Below are positions 24,785 to 33,678 of a DNA stretch of 64,000 nucleotides, one piece after another. A program made the translations under genes and the position numbers. The notes below the pieces were generated by a model, which had not been told where the DNA came from, did not search any database, and saw only the letters and a list, made by a program, of their open reading frames with translations. Each line of letters starts with the position of its first letter. Positions within the stretch are counted from its first letter, which is position 1. The stretch spans positions 150,738 to 214,737 of the forward strand of contig NZ_JAMQKC010000004.1 in assembly GCF_028416595.1 (NCBI RefSeq), given 5' to 3'. Origin of the DNA: Aquibacillus salsiterrae (GTDB lineage Bacteria; Bacillota; Bacilli; Bacillales; Amphibacillaceae).

Positions 24785-25654
24785 TTAGTTTGGCTCCACA
24801 TGAACGTGAACATCATATACCTGATAATCATTGACCATAACGGTTTCTACTTTCGTCGCAATATCATGGGCTTCGTTTATATTCAAGGAAGAGTTAACTT
24901 GAATAACTACATCAATGATTTCGTTATTCCCGTAGTTTCTACCCTTTATTTCTTTAATGTCAACAACCCCTTCTAATGCCATAATTACCTGGCGATAAAG
25001 CCGGATTTTCTCTATATCAAAACCGTCAGATAGTTCGTGCGATGCTTGACTGAAAATGTCCCAGGCTGTTTTACAAATTAAGAAACCTACTAGAATAGCG
25101 GTAACCGTATCAAGCCAAGGCATACCAAATTGCGATCCCAAAATTCCTACTGTCGTACCGATACTAACCCACGCATCAGAAATGTTGTCCTTAGCTGCCG
25201 CCATCACTGCTTTACTATTTATCTTTTCGGCTAACCGTTTGTTATAAAGATAGACAAAGTACATGACCACTGCGGCAAAAATCCCTACGTAGGCAGCCGT
25301 ACTATCAGGTGTATCACTTCTTCCTTCAAAGATTGTCACAAAACCTTCGATTAACACCTGCAGCCCTACAGCCATCATAATAAATGAGGCTACCATCGAT
25401 GCAATGGTTTCGCTTTTCCAATGTCCATAACCATGATTATGGTCAGGTGGTTTCTGCGACAGCCTTAGCCCAATTAGCACGGCTATCGATGCAATAATGT
25501 CTGTCGTGTTATTTAAACCATCCGCTTGGAGTGCTGCTGAGTTAGTCAAGTAACCAATTACTAGCTTGAAAATAGAAAGAATGACGTAAGCAGTAATACT
25601 AATTATTGCTCCACGTTCTCCTAATTTAAGGTTGCGATACTTTTGCTCTTCCAA
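24785..25654 (-). CDS. CDF-family metal exporter, Mn-type
   Basis: 289 aa with six membrane helices and a C-terminal cytoplasmic domain (about 205-289). The transport site in helices 2 and 5 is NxxxD (NNTTD) with DxxxD (DNISD), the arrangement seen in manganese exporters such as MntE, and not the His-containing site of zinc exporters. It therefore probably resembles MneP/MneS of B. subtilis. The start is TTG at 25654, with GGAGGGG 7 bases upstream. The end is His-free except for VHVHVEPN. Confidence 0.88.
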   Translation of the reverse strand: MEEQKYRNLKLGERGAIISITAYVILSIFKLVIGYLTNSAALQADGLNNTTDIIASIAVLIGLRLSQKPPDHNHGYGHWKSETIASMVASFIMMAVGLQVLIEGFVTIFEGRSDTPDSTAAYVGIFAAVVMYFVYLYNKRLAEKINSKAVMAAAKDNISDAWVSIGTTVGILGSQFGMPWLDTVTAILVGFLICKTAWDIFSQASHELSDGFDIEKIRLYRQVIMALEGVVDIKEIKGRNYGNNEIIDVVIQVNSSLNINEAHDIATKVETVMVNDYQVYDVHVHVEPN

Positions 25655-25786
25655 CTACTTTCCCCTCCATTTTTAAACAGTAAAAATATAGTACCAGATG
25701 AGGGGTGGTTGGGTCTATAGCAACCTTTTTGCCCACTTCAAACATAAACAATAGACAGGCAAAAAAATTGAACAAGGGAAACTTAT

Positions 25787-25911
25787 AAGAAAAGCGCAAG
25801 TCGCGCCTTGTAAGACTAAGGCAGGCATAAGACAAGCCGTGACGTGGCGGTCGCTGGCCACGTCACGGCTTGTCTTATGACCCCGAGGGGCTAGGTGCTG
25901 AAGGTTAGACA
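25787..25911 (+). repeat. Dispersed palindromic repeat with a perfect 23-bp stem
   Basis: The element runs from AGAAAAGCGCAAG to GGTTAGACA. Its centre is a perfect inverted repeat: 25826-25848 pairs base for base with 25857-25879 around an 8-base loop. The outer ends also pair (GCGCCTT against AGGTGC). It lies upstream of the Mn-type exporter and 17 bp before array D. Confidence 0.85.
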
Positions 25912-25927
25912 ATCGGGTGGGCGGTGA

Positions 25928-26187
25928 GCATCATCGACACTTTTTGTTAATTTGCACTCAATTTTGTTGATAATCAGGTGCATCATCGACACTTTTTGTT
26001 AATCTGCACTCAATTCTGTCGATAATCAGGTGCCTCATCGACAGATTTTATTAATTTGCACTCAATTCTGTCGATAATCAGGTGCCTCATCGACAGATTT
26101 TATTAATTTGAACTCAATTCTGTTGATAATCAGGTGCATCATCGACACTTTTTGTTAATTTGCCCTCAATTCTGTTGATAATGGGCA
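25928..26187. repeat. Array D: five tandem copies of a 52-bp repeat
   Basis: Units start at 25928, 25980, 26032, 26084 and 26136. The motif begins GCATCATCGACA or GCCTCATCGACAG and ends with TGTTGAT or TGTCGAT followed by AATCAGGT. ATCGACA and TGTCGAT form an inverted repeat in each unit. Where the right arm changes C to T, pairing survives as G-U. The sequence is unrelated to arrays A-C, but the period is again exactly 52. Confidence 0.95.
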
Positions 26188-26242
26188 CCCATTATCTGCG
26201 CGAACGCACGGGATTTTACAAAAGAGAATATAAACACTAATA

Positions 26243-26365
26243 AAGCGTAGAAAATACACGCAGACTCCTGCTGGAGGAATGGCATCGGTGAGACCACGCA
26301 GAGCTTCAGCTCGAGGAGGCTCATCAGCCACCTAAGGTGCGCGAAGTGTATTTCCGGAGCGGTTG
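26243..26365 (+). repeat. Second dispersed Bacillus-type repeat
   Basis: The stretch GCGTAGAAAATACACGCAGA ... GACTCCTGCTGG ... GAGACCACGCAGAG ... GAGGAGGCTCATCAG ... GTGTATTTCCGGAGCGG is a repeat type that I recognise as scattered through many Bacillus genomes. Its ends are inverted (AAATACAC against GTGTATTT). It has no coding potential. Between it and 26541 I see only degenerate repeat-like sequence. Confidence 0.7.
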
Positions 26366-26541
26366 ATTAACACTGGATCTTTTTTCAGAGGTTAGTGCGC
26401 ATTATCCATCTAATGCGCAGTCAAAAGCAACAAACTATACGAAAACAGCTTTTGAACAAAAACGCCAGTCACGCCCCATTAAAAGGTTCTGGCTAACCCC
26501 TACACCACCTAAGGCAGGATTTTCGCCTTTCAAAAATAAAA

Positions 26542-26580
26542 GACGGCTCACCCCGACTAAAAAAGTCAAAGTGAACCGCC
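26542..26580 (-). terminator. Terminator of czcD
   Basis: On the minus strand GGCGGTTCAC pairs with GTGAGCCGTC (two G-U pairs), an inner TTTGACT/AGTC arm lies within the loop, and TTTTATTTTT follows. It lies 14 bp after the stop codon. Confidence 0.75.
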
Positions 26581-26593
26581 CCTAAGCTTTCCC

Positions 26594-27556
26594 TTAATGA
26601 TGATGATGGTGATTGTGATTGTGTCCTTCTTGTTCTTTCACCTGGCACATGACGGAATCTTCATGTGGGTGGTCACTGCTTTCAAGCTGGACGGTAACAT
26701 GGTTAATTCCTTTATGTCCTAATTCATACTCAACAGCCCGAAGTAACTTTTGATTTTCGGTAAACGTTAGGTTTTCTCCTACAACAGCATGGCATGATAA
26801 TGCATGCTGTCCACTTGTAATACTCCATACGTGCAAATCATGGATACCTTTAATTCCAGGGATATTTTTTAACGTATCAATGATATCCTCCATATCAATG
26901 TTTCGTGGTGCACCCTCCATCAATACGTGAATCGAATCTTTCGTTACTCTAAAGCCACTAATCAAGACGAGTACAGCAACAATCACACTTGCAAGTGGAT
27001 CTGCCCAGCCCCAGCCAAAGAACATAATCAATAGAGCCGCAATGATTGCCCCAACCGAGCCGAGCATATCGCCGATGACATGTAAAAATGCCGCTCGTAA
27101 ATTTAGGTTTTCATTGGTATCACCTTGGCGCAAAAGAATCCACGCTACCAAAATATTGACAAAAAGCCCGATCGTACCAACAATTAACATACCAAAGGAA
27201 GCAACTTCTGGCGGATCAGTAAACCGTTGATACGCTTCGTAAAAAATATAGAGCGCTATTAAAATTAAGGTTGCCCCATTTAACATCGCTGCAAGTATTT
27301 CAAAGCGTTTATATCCATAAGTTTTACTGTAGTTGGCAACTTTCTCACCTAAAATAAATGCCGCAAGACCAATCCCTAAGGATACTGAATCACTTAACAT
27401 GTGCCCAGCATCTGAAAGTAAAGCAAGGCTGTTCGTGATGAACCCACCAATTACTTCTACAATCATATACACGGTTGTGATGATAAAACTAATTAATAAT
27501 GCCTTTTTATTAGCGCCATGGGTATGATCATGGCCATGATCGTGTCCGTGTCCCAA
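26594..27556 (-). CDS. czcD: CDF-family zinc/cadmium/cobalt exporter CzcD
   Basis: Membrane exporter. It is 320 aa from a TTG start at 27556: AGGAGGG lies 6 bases before it, and the ATG at 27574 lies upstream of that site. The transport site is HxxxD (HMLSD, helix 2) with HxxxD (HVIGDML, helix 5), the zinc type. Both ends are rich in histidine (GHGHDHGHDHTHG at the start, HNHNHHHHH at the end). A 22-bp palindromic operator shared with cadA overlaps its promoter region, so it is probably derepressed by Zn or Cd. Confidence 0.93.
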   Translation of the reverse strand: MGHGHDHGHDHTHGANKKALLISFIITTVYMIVEVIGGFITNSLALLSDAGHMLSDSVSLGIGLAAFILGEKVANYSKTYGYKRFEILAAMLNGATLILIALYIFYEAYQRFTDPPEVASFGMLIVGTIGLFVNILVAWILLRQGDTNENLNLRAAFLHVIGDMLGSVGAIIAALLIMFFGWGWADPLASVIVAVLVLISGFRVTKDSIHVLMEGAPRNIDMEDIIDTLKNIPGIKGIHDLHVWSITSGQHALSCHAVVGENLTFTENQKLLRAVEYELGHKGINHVTVQLESSDHPHEDSVMCQVKEQEGHNHNHHHHH

Positions 27557-27581
27557 AGCAATCCCTCCTAACAAAAAATAT

Positions 27582-27603
27582 TATATGAATATATTATCAT
27601 ATA
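27582..27603. promoter_or_regulatory. ArsR/CzrA-type operator upstream of czcD
   Basis: TATATGA (27582-27588) and TCATATA (27597-27603) form a 7-bp inverted repeat around the 8 bases ATATATTA. The same 22 bases occur without change at 41358-41379 upstream of cadA. Form and position fit metal-sensing ArsR-family repressors such as CzrA. No such regulator gene lies in the window. Confidence 0.75.
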
Positions 27604-27727
27604 TATTACCATTGGCAAGTACAATTTAATGTGGACAACAATCATAAAATCAACTATCTGATGATATGCTTTGTCAAAGAGACTCAGAAATCCGTACTGA
27701 ACTAAACAACCTAAAGGAGTGGTATGA

Positions 27728-28468
27728 ATGGAATTAGAAACGATGGTTTACATAAGTCTACTAGCATTCACTGGACTTATTTTCGGAGGGTTACTTGGCG
27801 CAGTAATTAATAAACTGATTCGGCAAGTAAATAAAATTTATGTTTATGCGGGCTCGCTTTTACTTGGCTTAATCCTATTTGAGATTATTCCGGAATCGTC
27901 TCGCTCCTTTGATTGGATTGGGGTTGCCATAAGTGTATTAATTGGTATTGTTTTAATGCATCAAATTCACTTGTTTACAGATGCAATCAAGGAAAGACAA
28001 CCAAAGCATAAAGCAATTTCTTACAGTACGATTTTTTTAGTCATTGCTGTTGCCATTCACAACCTCCCATCTGGAATTGCGATTAGTTCCAATTCGATTT
28101 ATTCAAAGCTGTCGAATGAATTAGTCTTTTCGTTTATTATCCATCAAATTCCTGAAGGGCTTGCCCTATTCCTGTCTTTAGTTAGTGCAGGTAGTGTGCT
28201 TTATTCGACGATCTCTTTTACATCTTTCTCCTTTCTATTAATCATTTTCTTTTTTCTTGCGTTAGTACTTGGACAGCAACCATTTTTCCAAGACAGTCAC
28301 GTTCGAGCAACCTTTATTGGCATCTCGATTGGAACACTCGGCTATGTAAGTGTGCTAGAGCTACTATTAAAATCGTATTCAAAACTAAGGCCAGTTCAAT
28401 TCTTTCAATATGTTGGCTTAGGTTTATTTACGATTGTCATGTATGTAGAATTTGTCCAAATTCATTAA
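27728..28468 (+). CDS. ZIP-family metal transporter
   Basis: 246 aa with eight hydrophobic segments. The metal-binding motifs are HNLPSG (helix 4) and HQIPEG (helix 5), the ZIP signature. The loop between helices 3 and 4 has few histidines. It probably takes up Zn, Fe or Mn. It is divergent from czcD with 171 bp between starts, so uptake and export genes share a control region. AAGGAGTGGT precedes the ATG. Confidence 0.88.
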   Translation: MELETMVYISLLAFTGLIFGGLLGAVINKLIRQVNKIYVYAGSLLLGLILFEIIPESSRSFDWIGVAISVLIGIVLMHQIHLFTDAIKERQPKHKAISYSTIFLVIAVAIHNLPSGIAISSNSIYSKLSNELVFSFIIHQIPEGLALFLSLVSAGSVLYSTISFTSFSFLLIIFFFLALVLGQQPFFQDSHVRATFIGISIGTLGYVSVLELLLKSYSKLRPVQFFQYVGLGLFTIVMYVEFVQIH

Positions 28469-28553
28469 TAGTCGTTTTTGCTGACCTCACCCGGCAAGGA
28501 TCAGTAAACATCTCCTAATCCCGATACTTACTTAATCTTTCTAGAACAGCGTT

Positions 28554-28584
28554 GTCCGAGCTAACAGTTAGCTCGGACTTTTTT
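28554..28584 (+). terminator. Terminator of the ZIP gene
   Basis: GTCCGAGCTA and TAGCTCGGAC form a perfect 10-bp stem around ACAGT, followed by TTTTTT. The next bases (28591-28640) are a stub of the dispersed palindromic repeat. Confidence 0.9.
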
Positions 28585-28759
28585 AATGTTTAAAAAAATC
28601 CAAGATCTGTCGCCTGTCCCGCCTCGAGGTCTTCGGTTTTCTTGGCTATTTTTAATAATAAAGCAATCTTTCGTGTAAACTATAAAAAATTCACCAAATG
28701 CTAATTGTCATAAATCCGTAACTATTAGATGAACAATATGTGACATAATTTTATTTATC

Positions 28760-28788
28760 TTGTTATTTATTGATTTGACTAGTACTAT
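28760..28788 (+). promoter_or_regulatory. Possible SigA promoter of the qox operon
   Basis: TTGTTA (28760-28765), a 17-base spacer and TACTAT (28783-28788), about 65 bases before the GTG of qoxA. The -35 hexamer matches 4 of 6. No other candidate in the AT-rich 28640-28852 is clearly better. Confidence 0.45.
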
Positions 28789-28852
28789 ATTTTAGAGATT
28801 GTTTCTGTGATAAAAATTACACCTATACAGCTAGAGAAAGGAGCTATACTCT

Positions 28853-29758
28853 GTGACGAAAAAACTTATTTTATTTAGTTCTATATTTGCTTTCCTTATA
28901 TTTTTGACTGGATGCCAATCATTAACCGTTCTGGACCCGAAAGGACCTCAGGCTGAAACAACAGCAGATGTTATTATGACATCGATTTGGACGATGTTAA
29001 TTATTGTTATCGTTGTTTTTATTCTTTTGATCGTTATGCTTGTGAAATATCGCGCAAGAAATCAAGCGGATGATTACGAGCCACCCTACATTAAAGGAAA
29101 TAAATGGGTCGAGATAATTTGTGTTGGTATTCCAATTATTATCGTAATTTTTCTTTCGGTAATTACCGTGAAGAGCACCTATGAGGTGGAAGGTAAACCA
29201 AAAGGATATGAAAACGATGAGCCATTAGTTATTTATGCCGCCTCCTCCAACTGGAAATGGCATTTTAGTTATCCTGAAGAAAACATTGAGACTGTTAACT
29301 ATGTTTTCATCCCAACTGACCGGCCAATCGAATTTAAACTATATGCTTATGGGCCAATTGCAAGCTTCTGGGTTCCGCAACTTGCCGGGCAAAAGTACGC
29401 AATGGCTAACATGGTTAATACGCTAAATCTCGCTGCAACAGAACCAGGGGAATATATGGGACGTAATGCTAGTTTCACAGGGGAAGGGTTTGCTGAACAA
29501 ACGTTTAATGTGACAGCATTACCACCCGCTGACTATCAAACATGGATAGAAGAGATCCAAGCAACAGCTGAACCTTTGACTGAAGATAAGTTTAATCAGC
29601 TTCTAGAACCAGGTCGCTTAGGCCAAGAAACATATACCGGAACACATTTAGAATTTTCCCCACCACCAACGACACATCATGGGGCAAAAGAATCGGATGG
29701 GACGGAAAATACAGAACAAGAGATGAACGATTCCATGGAAGATTCAATGGAAAATTGA
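28853..29758 (+). CDS. qoxA: Cytochrome aa3 quinol oxidase subunit II
   Basis: Lipoprotein subunit of the menaquinol-oxidising aa3 oxidase. It is 301 aa. The lipobox is LTGC at about residues 18-21, followed by two membrane helices and a cupredoxin-like outer domain. The CuA cysteines of true cytochrome c oxidases are absent, as expected for a quinol oxidase, and the conserved SSNWKWHFSYPEE is present. The C-terminus is a charged Glu/Asp/Met tail. It starts with GTG, with AGAAAGGAG upstream. It is first in qoxABCD. Confidence 0.95.
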   Translation: MTKKLILFSSIFAFLIFLTGCQSLTVLDPKGPQAETTADVIMTSIWTMLIIVIVVFILLIVMLVKYRARNQADDYEPPYIKGNKWVEIICVGIPIIIVIFLSVITVKSTYEVEGKPKGYENDEPLVIYAASSNWKWHFSYPEENIETVNYVFIPTDRPIEFKLYAYGPIASFWVPQLAGQKYAMANMVNTLNLAATEPGEYMGRNASFTGEGFAEQTFNVTALPPADYQTWIEEIQATAEPLTEDKFNQLLEPGRLGQETYTGTHLEFSPPPTTHHGAKESDGTENTEQEMNDSMEDSMEN

Positions 29759-29800
29759 TTAACGATTCATACATTTCATTCAGAAAGGAGTCACAACAAC

Positions 29801-31750
29801 ATGGAATTCTTTGATAGATTTGCCGTGCCAAATCCTACTTTTACCATCTATGCTTCAATGGTTGCCATTGGATTAACAATGCTTGCAATCCTTGTCGGTA
29901 TTACCTATTTCAAAAAGTGGGGCTACCTGTGGCGTGAATGGTTAACAACGGTTGACCATAAACGAATAGGTATTATGTATTTAATCTCTGCTTTATTAAT
30001 GCTATTCCGTGGCGGTGTTGATGCATTAATGATGCGTGCTCAAACCGCTATACCAGATAACACTTTTTTAAATGCACAAGAATACAATGAGGTGTTCACC
30101 ACTCACGGCGTTGTTATGATTTTGTTTATGGCAATGGCGTTTGTTATGGCTTTAATGAACTTTGTCACTCCACTACAAATTGGTGCACGTGACGTTGCAT
30201 TCCCACGTTTAAATGCACTTAGCTTTTGGCTATATTTTATGGGAGCAATGCTATTTAACATTTCATTCGTTATCGGTGGTTCACCAGACTCAGGCTGGAC
30301 GTCTTATTTCCCACTAGCAGGAAATGAGTTTAGTCCTTCTGTCGGAACTAATTATTACATGCTATCGATTCAAATTGCTGGTCTTGGTACATTAATTACC
30401 GGGATTAACTTTATTGTTACTATTTTAAAAATGCGTGCACCTGGTATGACATTAATGAAAATGCCAATGTTTACTTGGTCAGCGCTAATTACGAATCTGA
30501 TTATCGTTTTTGCTTTCCCTGTCCTCACCGTTGCGCTTGCCATGGGGACAATGGACCGTTTATTCGGTACCCACTTCTTTTCTATCGATAATGGTGGAAT
30601 GGATATGCTTTGGGCCAACTTCTTCTGGGTTTGGGGCCATCCGGAAGTATATATTCTTATTTTACCGGCCTTTGGTATTTACAGTGAGATTATCCCAACC
30701 TTTGCGAGACGTAACTTGTATGGTTATAAGTCGATGGTCATCTCGATTGTTGCGATCTCAGCTCTTTCTTTCCTTGTCTGGGTTCACCATTTCTTTACGA
30801 TGGGACAAGGCGCACTCGTCAATAGCATTTTTTCCATTTCGACAATGGCGATTGCCGTGCCAACTGGGGTTAAAATATTTAACTGGTTACTAACCCTTTG
30901 GAAAGGAAAAATTGAATTTACAACTGCGATGCTCTATTCGGTTGGGTTCATTCCTATTTTCACCATTGGTGGTGTAACGGGAGTAATGCTCGCAATGGCT
31001 AGCGCCGATTATCAATACCATAATACGATGTTCTTAGTTGCACACTTCCACTTAGTGATTATTCCGGGCGTTGTCTTTGCGATGATTGCTGGTTTATTCT
31101 ATTGGTGGCCAAAAATGTTTGGTTTTATGTTAAATGAGAAATTAGGAAAAGCATCGTTTTGGGCGATTGCGGTTGGTGTCTGTCTTGCCTTCTTCCCGAT
31201 GTTTATTTCCGGTTTAGATGGACAGGCACGCCGAATGTACACCTATTCTGAGTCAACTGGCTTTGGAATATGGAACATGATTTCATTTATCGGTGCATCG
31301 ATGCTTGCTATCGGGTTCATCTTAATTGTTTACAATATCTATTATAGTACGCGTTATGCATCAAGGGATATTAGCTCAGATCCATGGAATGCACGGTCAT
31401 TAGAATGGGCAACACATAGTCCTGTGCCTGATTATAACTTTGCTATTACACCGGAAGTACAGTCATTAGAAGCGTTCTGGGACGCAAAGAAAAAAGGTCA
31501 CAAGTTATTTAAAGGGAACTATAAAGAAATTCACATGCCAAATAATAGTGGTGTTCCGTTTATTATGTGTTGTTTCTTCTTCCTCCTAGGATTTGCTTTA
31601 GTATTTAGTATGTGGGTAGTAGCAATTATTGCAGCTATTGGGATTTTCTCCTGCATGGCCCACCGTTCCTTGGAGCAAGACCATGGACACCACATTTCTG
31701 TTGAAGAAATTACAAAAACAGAGGAAAAATTAGGAGGTGCTAAAAAGTGA
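29801..31750 (+). CDS. qoxB: Cytochrome aa3 quinol oxidase subunit I
   Basis: Catalytic heme-copper subunit that reduces O2 and pumps protons. It is 649 aa. Heme ligand His102 is in TTHGVVMI. The CuB site and the cross-linked tyrosine are in [14 protein letters not shown]. The other CuB histidines are in VHHFF, and the heme histidines in AHFHLVII. The glutamate of the D-channel (GHPEVY) is of the A-type. AGAAAGGAG precedes the ATG. It overlaps qoxC by 4 bp. Confidence 0.98.
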   Translation: MEFFDRFAVPNPTFTIYASMVAIGLTMLAILVGITYFKKWGYLWREWLTTVDHKRIGIMYLISALLMLFRGGVDALMMRAQTAIPDNTFLNAQEYNEVFTTHGVVMILFMAMAFVMALMNFVTPLQIGARDVAFPRLNALSFWLYFMGAMLFNISFVIGGSPDSGWTSYFPLAGNEFSPSVGTNYYMLSIQIAGLGTLITGINFIVTILKMRAPGMTLMKMPMFTWSALITNLIIVFAFPVLTVALAMGTMDRLFGTHFFSIDNGGMDMLWANFFWVWGHPEVYILILPAFGIYSEIIPTFARRNLYGYKSMVISIVAISALSFLVWVHHFFTMGQGALVNSIFSISTMAIAVPTGVKIFNWLLTLWKGKIEFTTAMLYSVGFIPIFTIGGVTGVMLAMASADYQYHNTMFLVAHFHLVIIPGVVFAMIAGLFYWWPKMFGFMLNEKLGKASFWAIAVGVCLAFFPMFISGLDGQARRMYTYSESTGFGIWNMISFIGASMLAIGFILIVYNIYYSTRYASRDISSDPWNARSLEWATHSPVPDYNFAITPEVQSLEAFWDAKKKGHKLFKGNYKEIHMPNNSGVPFIMCCFFFLLGFALVFSMWVVAIIAAIGIFSCMAHRSLEQDHGHHISVEEITKTEEKLGGAKK

Positions 31751-32343
31751 AAGTAGATCACTCACAGCCTCTCGAATATAGTACCGAGCAAAATAGATTA
31801 AACATCTTAGGATTTTGGATTTTCTTAGGTGCTGAAATTGCGCTTTTCGCAACGCTTTTCGCAAGTTATTTTCTGTTACGAAACGGCACTGGGTCCGGTC
31901 CATCAGACGGTGAGGTATTTGTCATTGATACGCTCATGATCCAAACATTCCTGCTACTGACAAGTAGTTTTACGATTGGACTTGGCGTGCACGCGATGCG
32001 ACTTGGCCGTAAAACGGCGACGATTAATTTCTTCATCGTTACCTTACTACTTGGCCTAGGATTTGTCGGGGTAGAGATATATGAATTTACCCAATATATT
32101 GACGAAGGATTGACCCTTCAAACGAGTGGGTTTTCATCAGCCCTTTTCACACTGCTAGGTACACACGGGGCCCACGTTACTTTTGGTTTATTTTGGGGAA
32201 GCTTTATTATTTATCAGTTAATTACACGCGGATTAACACCTGAAACAGCGAATAAGTCGTTTATATTTTCGTTATACTGGCATTTTCTAGATGTAGTTTG
32301 GATATTCATCTTTAGCTTCGTCTACTTGAAAGGAATGATATAA
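31747..32343 (+). CDS. qoxC: Cytochrome aa3 quinol oxidase subunit III
   Basis: 198 aa with five membrane helices, typical of bacterial subunit III ([47 protein letters not shown]). The GTG start at 31747 overlaps the qoxB stop (GTGA), with AGGAGGTG 6-8 bases before it, so the two are translationally coupled. Confidence 0.96.
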   Translation: MKVDHSQPLEYSTEQNRLNILGFWIFLGAEIALFATLFASYFLLRNGTGSGPSDGEVFVIDTLMIQTFLLLTSSFTIGLGVHAMRLGRKTATINFFIVTLLLGLGFVGVEIYEFTQYIDEGLTLQTSGFSSALFTLLGTHGAHVTFGLFWGSFIIYQLITRGLTPETANKSFIFSLYWHFLDVVWIFIFSFVYLKGMI

Positions 32344-32345
32344 TC

Positions 32346-32627
32346 GTGAGAGAATTATTCCCTGCAAAACAAGTAATGGGCTATTTCTTTTCGTTACTTC
32401 TTACCGTTATTGCTCTTGCTGTTTATTTTGTTGACATGTCTTATCAAGTAGCAATGACCATTCTACTAGTGACAGCATTTGTCCAGGCCGGTGTCCAGCT
32501 CGTAGTCTTCATGCACGCCGGTGAATCTAAAGATAAATGGTCGATTTATACAACCGTCTATTACGGCGTATTTATCGCTTTAGTTACAATTTTCGGCTCC
32601 TTGTTAACATTGATTTGGGGTTACTAG
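32346..32627 (+). CDS. qoxD: Cytochrome aa3 quinol oxidase subunit IV
   Basis: 93 aa with three membrane helices. Residues VQAGVQLVVFMH are typical of subunit IV. The GTG start at 32346 lies 2 bp after the qoxC stop. It is last in the operon. A dispersed repeat element begins directly after its stop codon and may supply the 3-prime hairpin, since no separate terminator is visible. Confidence 0.93.
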   Translation: MRELFPAKQVMGYFFSLLLTVIALAVYFVDMSYQVAMTILLVTAFVQAGVQLVVFMHAGESKDKWSIYTTVYYGVFIALVTIFGSLLTLIWGY

Positions 32628-32690
32628 AAAAGAAAAGCGCTAGTCGCGCCTTGTCCAGCCTAAGACCTCGAGGCGGGCTACGAAATGGAG
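32628..32690 (+). repeat. Left part of a dispersed repeat, interrupted by array B
   Basis: AAAGAAAAGCGCTAGTCGCG and CCTTGTCCAGCCTAAGACC correspond to the left end of the palindromic element seen at 25787 and 45369. The matching right end appears only after array B, at 33106-33207. Confidence 0.7.
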
Positions 32691-32694
32691 CACA

Positions 32695-33030
32695 ATTGAC
32701 TACCGTTTCAACGCTGGAACGGCTCGGTCGGGCGTTAATAGCGGTCTTTGACTACCGTTTCAACGCTGGAATGGCTCGGTCGGGCGTTAATAGCGGTCTT
32801 TGACTACCGTTTCAACGCTGGAACGGCTCGGTCGGGCGTTAATAGCGGTCTTTGACTACCGTTTCAACGCTGGAACGGCTCGGTCGGGCGTTAATAGCGG
32901 TCTTTGACTACCGTTTGAACGCTGGAACGGCTCGGTCGGGCGTTAATATCGGTCTTTGACTACCGTTTCAACGCTGGAACGGCTCGGTCGGGCGTTAATA
33001 GCGGTCTTTGACTACCGTTTCAACGCTAGC
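32695..33030. repeat. Array B: six and a half copies of a 52-bp repeat
   Basis: Units start at 32695, 32747, 32799, 32851, 32903 and 32955, with a partial one at 33007. The unit opens with TTTGACTACCG, then CCGTT and AACGG form an inverted repeat around TCAACGCTGG, followed by CTCGGTCGGGCGTTAATAGC. It shares CTTTGACTACCG with array A and nothing else obvious. In the truncated last unit TTTGACTACCG (33007-33017) faces a reverse copy CGGTAGTCAAA at 33041-33051. Confidence 0.95.
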
Positions 33031-33105
33031 AGGGGTAGGTCGGTAGTCAAAAAGGTATCCTGAATCTAAGATCCCCTACAAAACCCAGGAATGCACTTTT
33101 GCCAC

Positions 33106-33207
33106 CCCTGAAAAGCGTAAGACAAGCCTCGTAATGGCGGTCTTTGCCATGTAGAGGGTTGACTTACGGGTAGGCGCCCGGAGCTAGACAGATCTTGGAT
33201 CTTTTTA
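33106..33207 (+). repeat. Right part of the dispersed repeat after array B
   Basis: CCTGAAAAGCGTAAGACAAGC ... GGCGGTCTTTGCCATGTAGAG ... GACTTACG ... GGAGCTAGACAGATC matches the core and right end of the copies at 45369-45607. CGTAAG and CTTACG are the inner stem. The tail GATCTTGGATCTTTTT is the usual outer flank. Confidence 0.8.
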
Positions 33208-33227
33208 TACTGTCTTATCTATTAAAA

Positions 33228-33264
33228 GAAGGCAGAAACGTTGAGATGTAACGTTTCTGCCTTC
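33228..33264 (-). terminator. Terminator of the 74-aa membrane protein gene
   Basis: A perfect 15-bp stem (33228-33242 with 33250-33264, GAAGGCAGAAACGTT) with a 7-base loop, followed by TTTTAATAG on the minus strand. Confidence 0.8.
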
Positions 33265-33295
33265 ACTTTATTTAATCAACTTTTTTGTGTAACTA

Positions 33296-33520
33296 TTAGG
33301 ACAGAATTTTCTTATTACCTTCATGAGTTTTTCGTAACATTTCTTCGGATGCTACTAAGAATACACCCATTAAGAAAATAAAAACAGCTCCAATCACTGT
33401 ACCAGTTCCTAGTGCAATCATCAAACTGTAACCGTTTGCAAATATACCAACCATAAATAGAGCAATTCCAATCGTTAGCACCGTTCCACCAATTAATTTC
33501 ACGGCATTTAAAATTTCCAT
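33296..33520 (-). CDS. Small two-helix membrane protein
   Basis: 74 aa, not recognised. Two hydrophobic segments rich in Gly and Ile (LIGGTVLTIGIALFMVGIF and GTGTVIGAVFIFLMGVFLVA) are followed by a basic tail (LRKTHEGNKKILS). GAGGGTG lies before the ATG at 33520, and a strong terminator follows, so it is probably a real single-gene unit. Confidence 0.7.
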   Translation of the reverse strand: MEILNAVKLIGGTVLTIGIALFMVGIFANGYSLMIALGTGTVIGAVFIFLMGVFLVASEEMLRKTHEGNKKILS

Positions 33521-33634
33521 CTTATCACCCTCTTTATTGATATTATCTTACACATTCACAAAATTGTCAAATTATATTCACCCAATTGTCACATTTGAGT
33601 CAAATTTGTTGTTGCTTTATTAATAGCTTTTCAA

Positions 33635-33668
33635 AAAACCCTTTGAATTATTCGATTCAAAGGGTTTT
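33635..33668 (-). terminator. Terminator of the P1B-4 ATPase gene
   Basis: AAAACCCTTTGAAT (33635-33648) and ATTCAAAGGGTTTT (33655-33668) form a 14-bp stem with a T tract on the minus side, 11 bp after the stop codon. Confidence 0.85.
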
Positions 33669-33678
33669 CGTTTCATGT

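Noticed and set aside
32537-32803. 88-aa open frame over the end of qoxD and array B
   Set aside because: It is a shadow of qoxD in another frame running into repeats.
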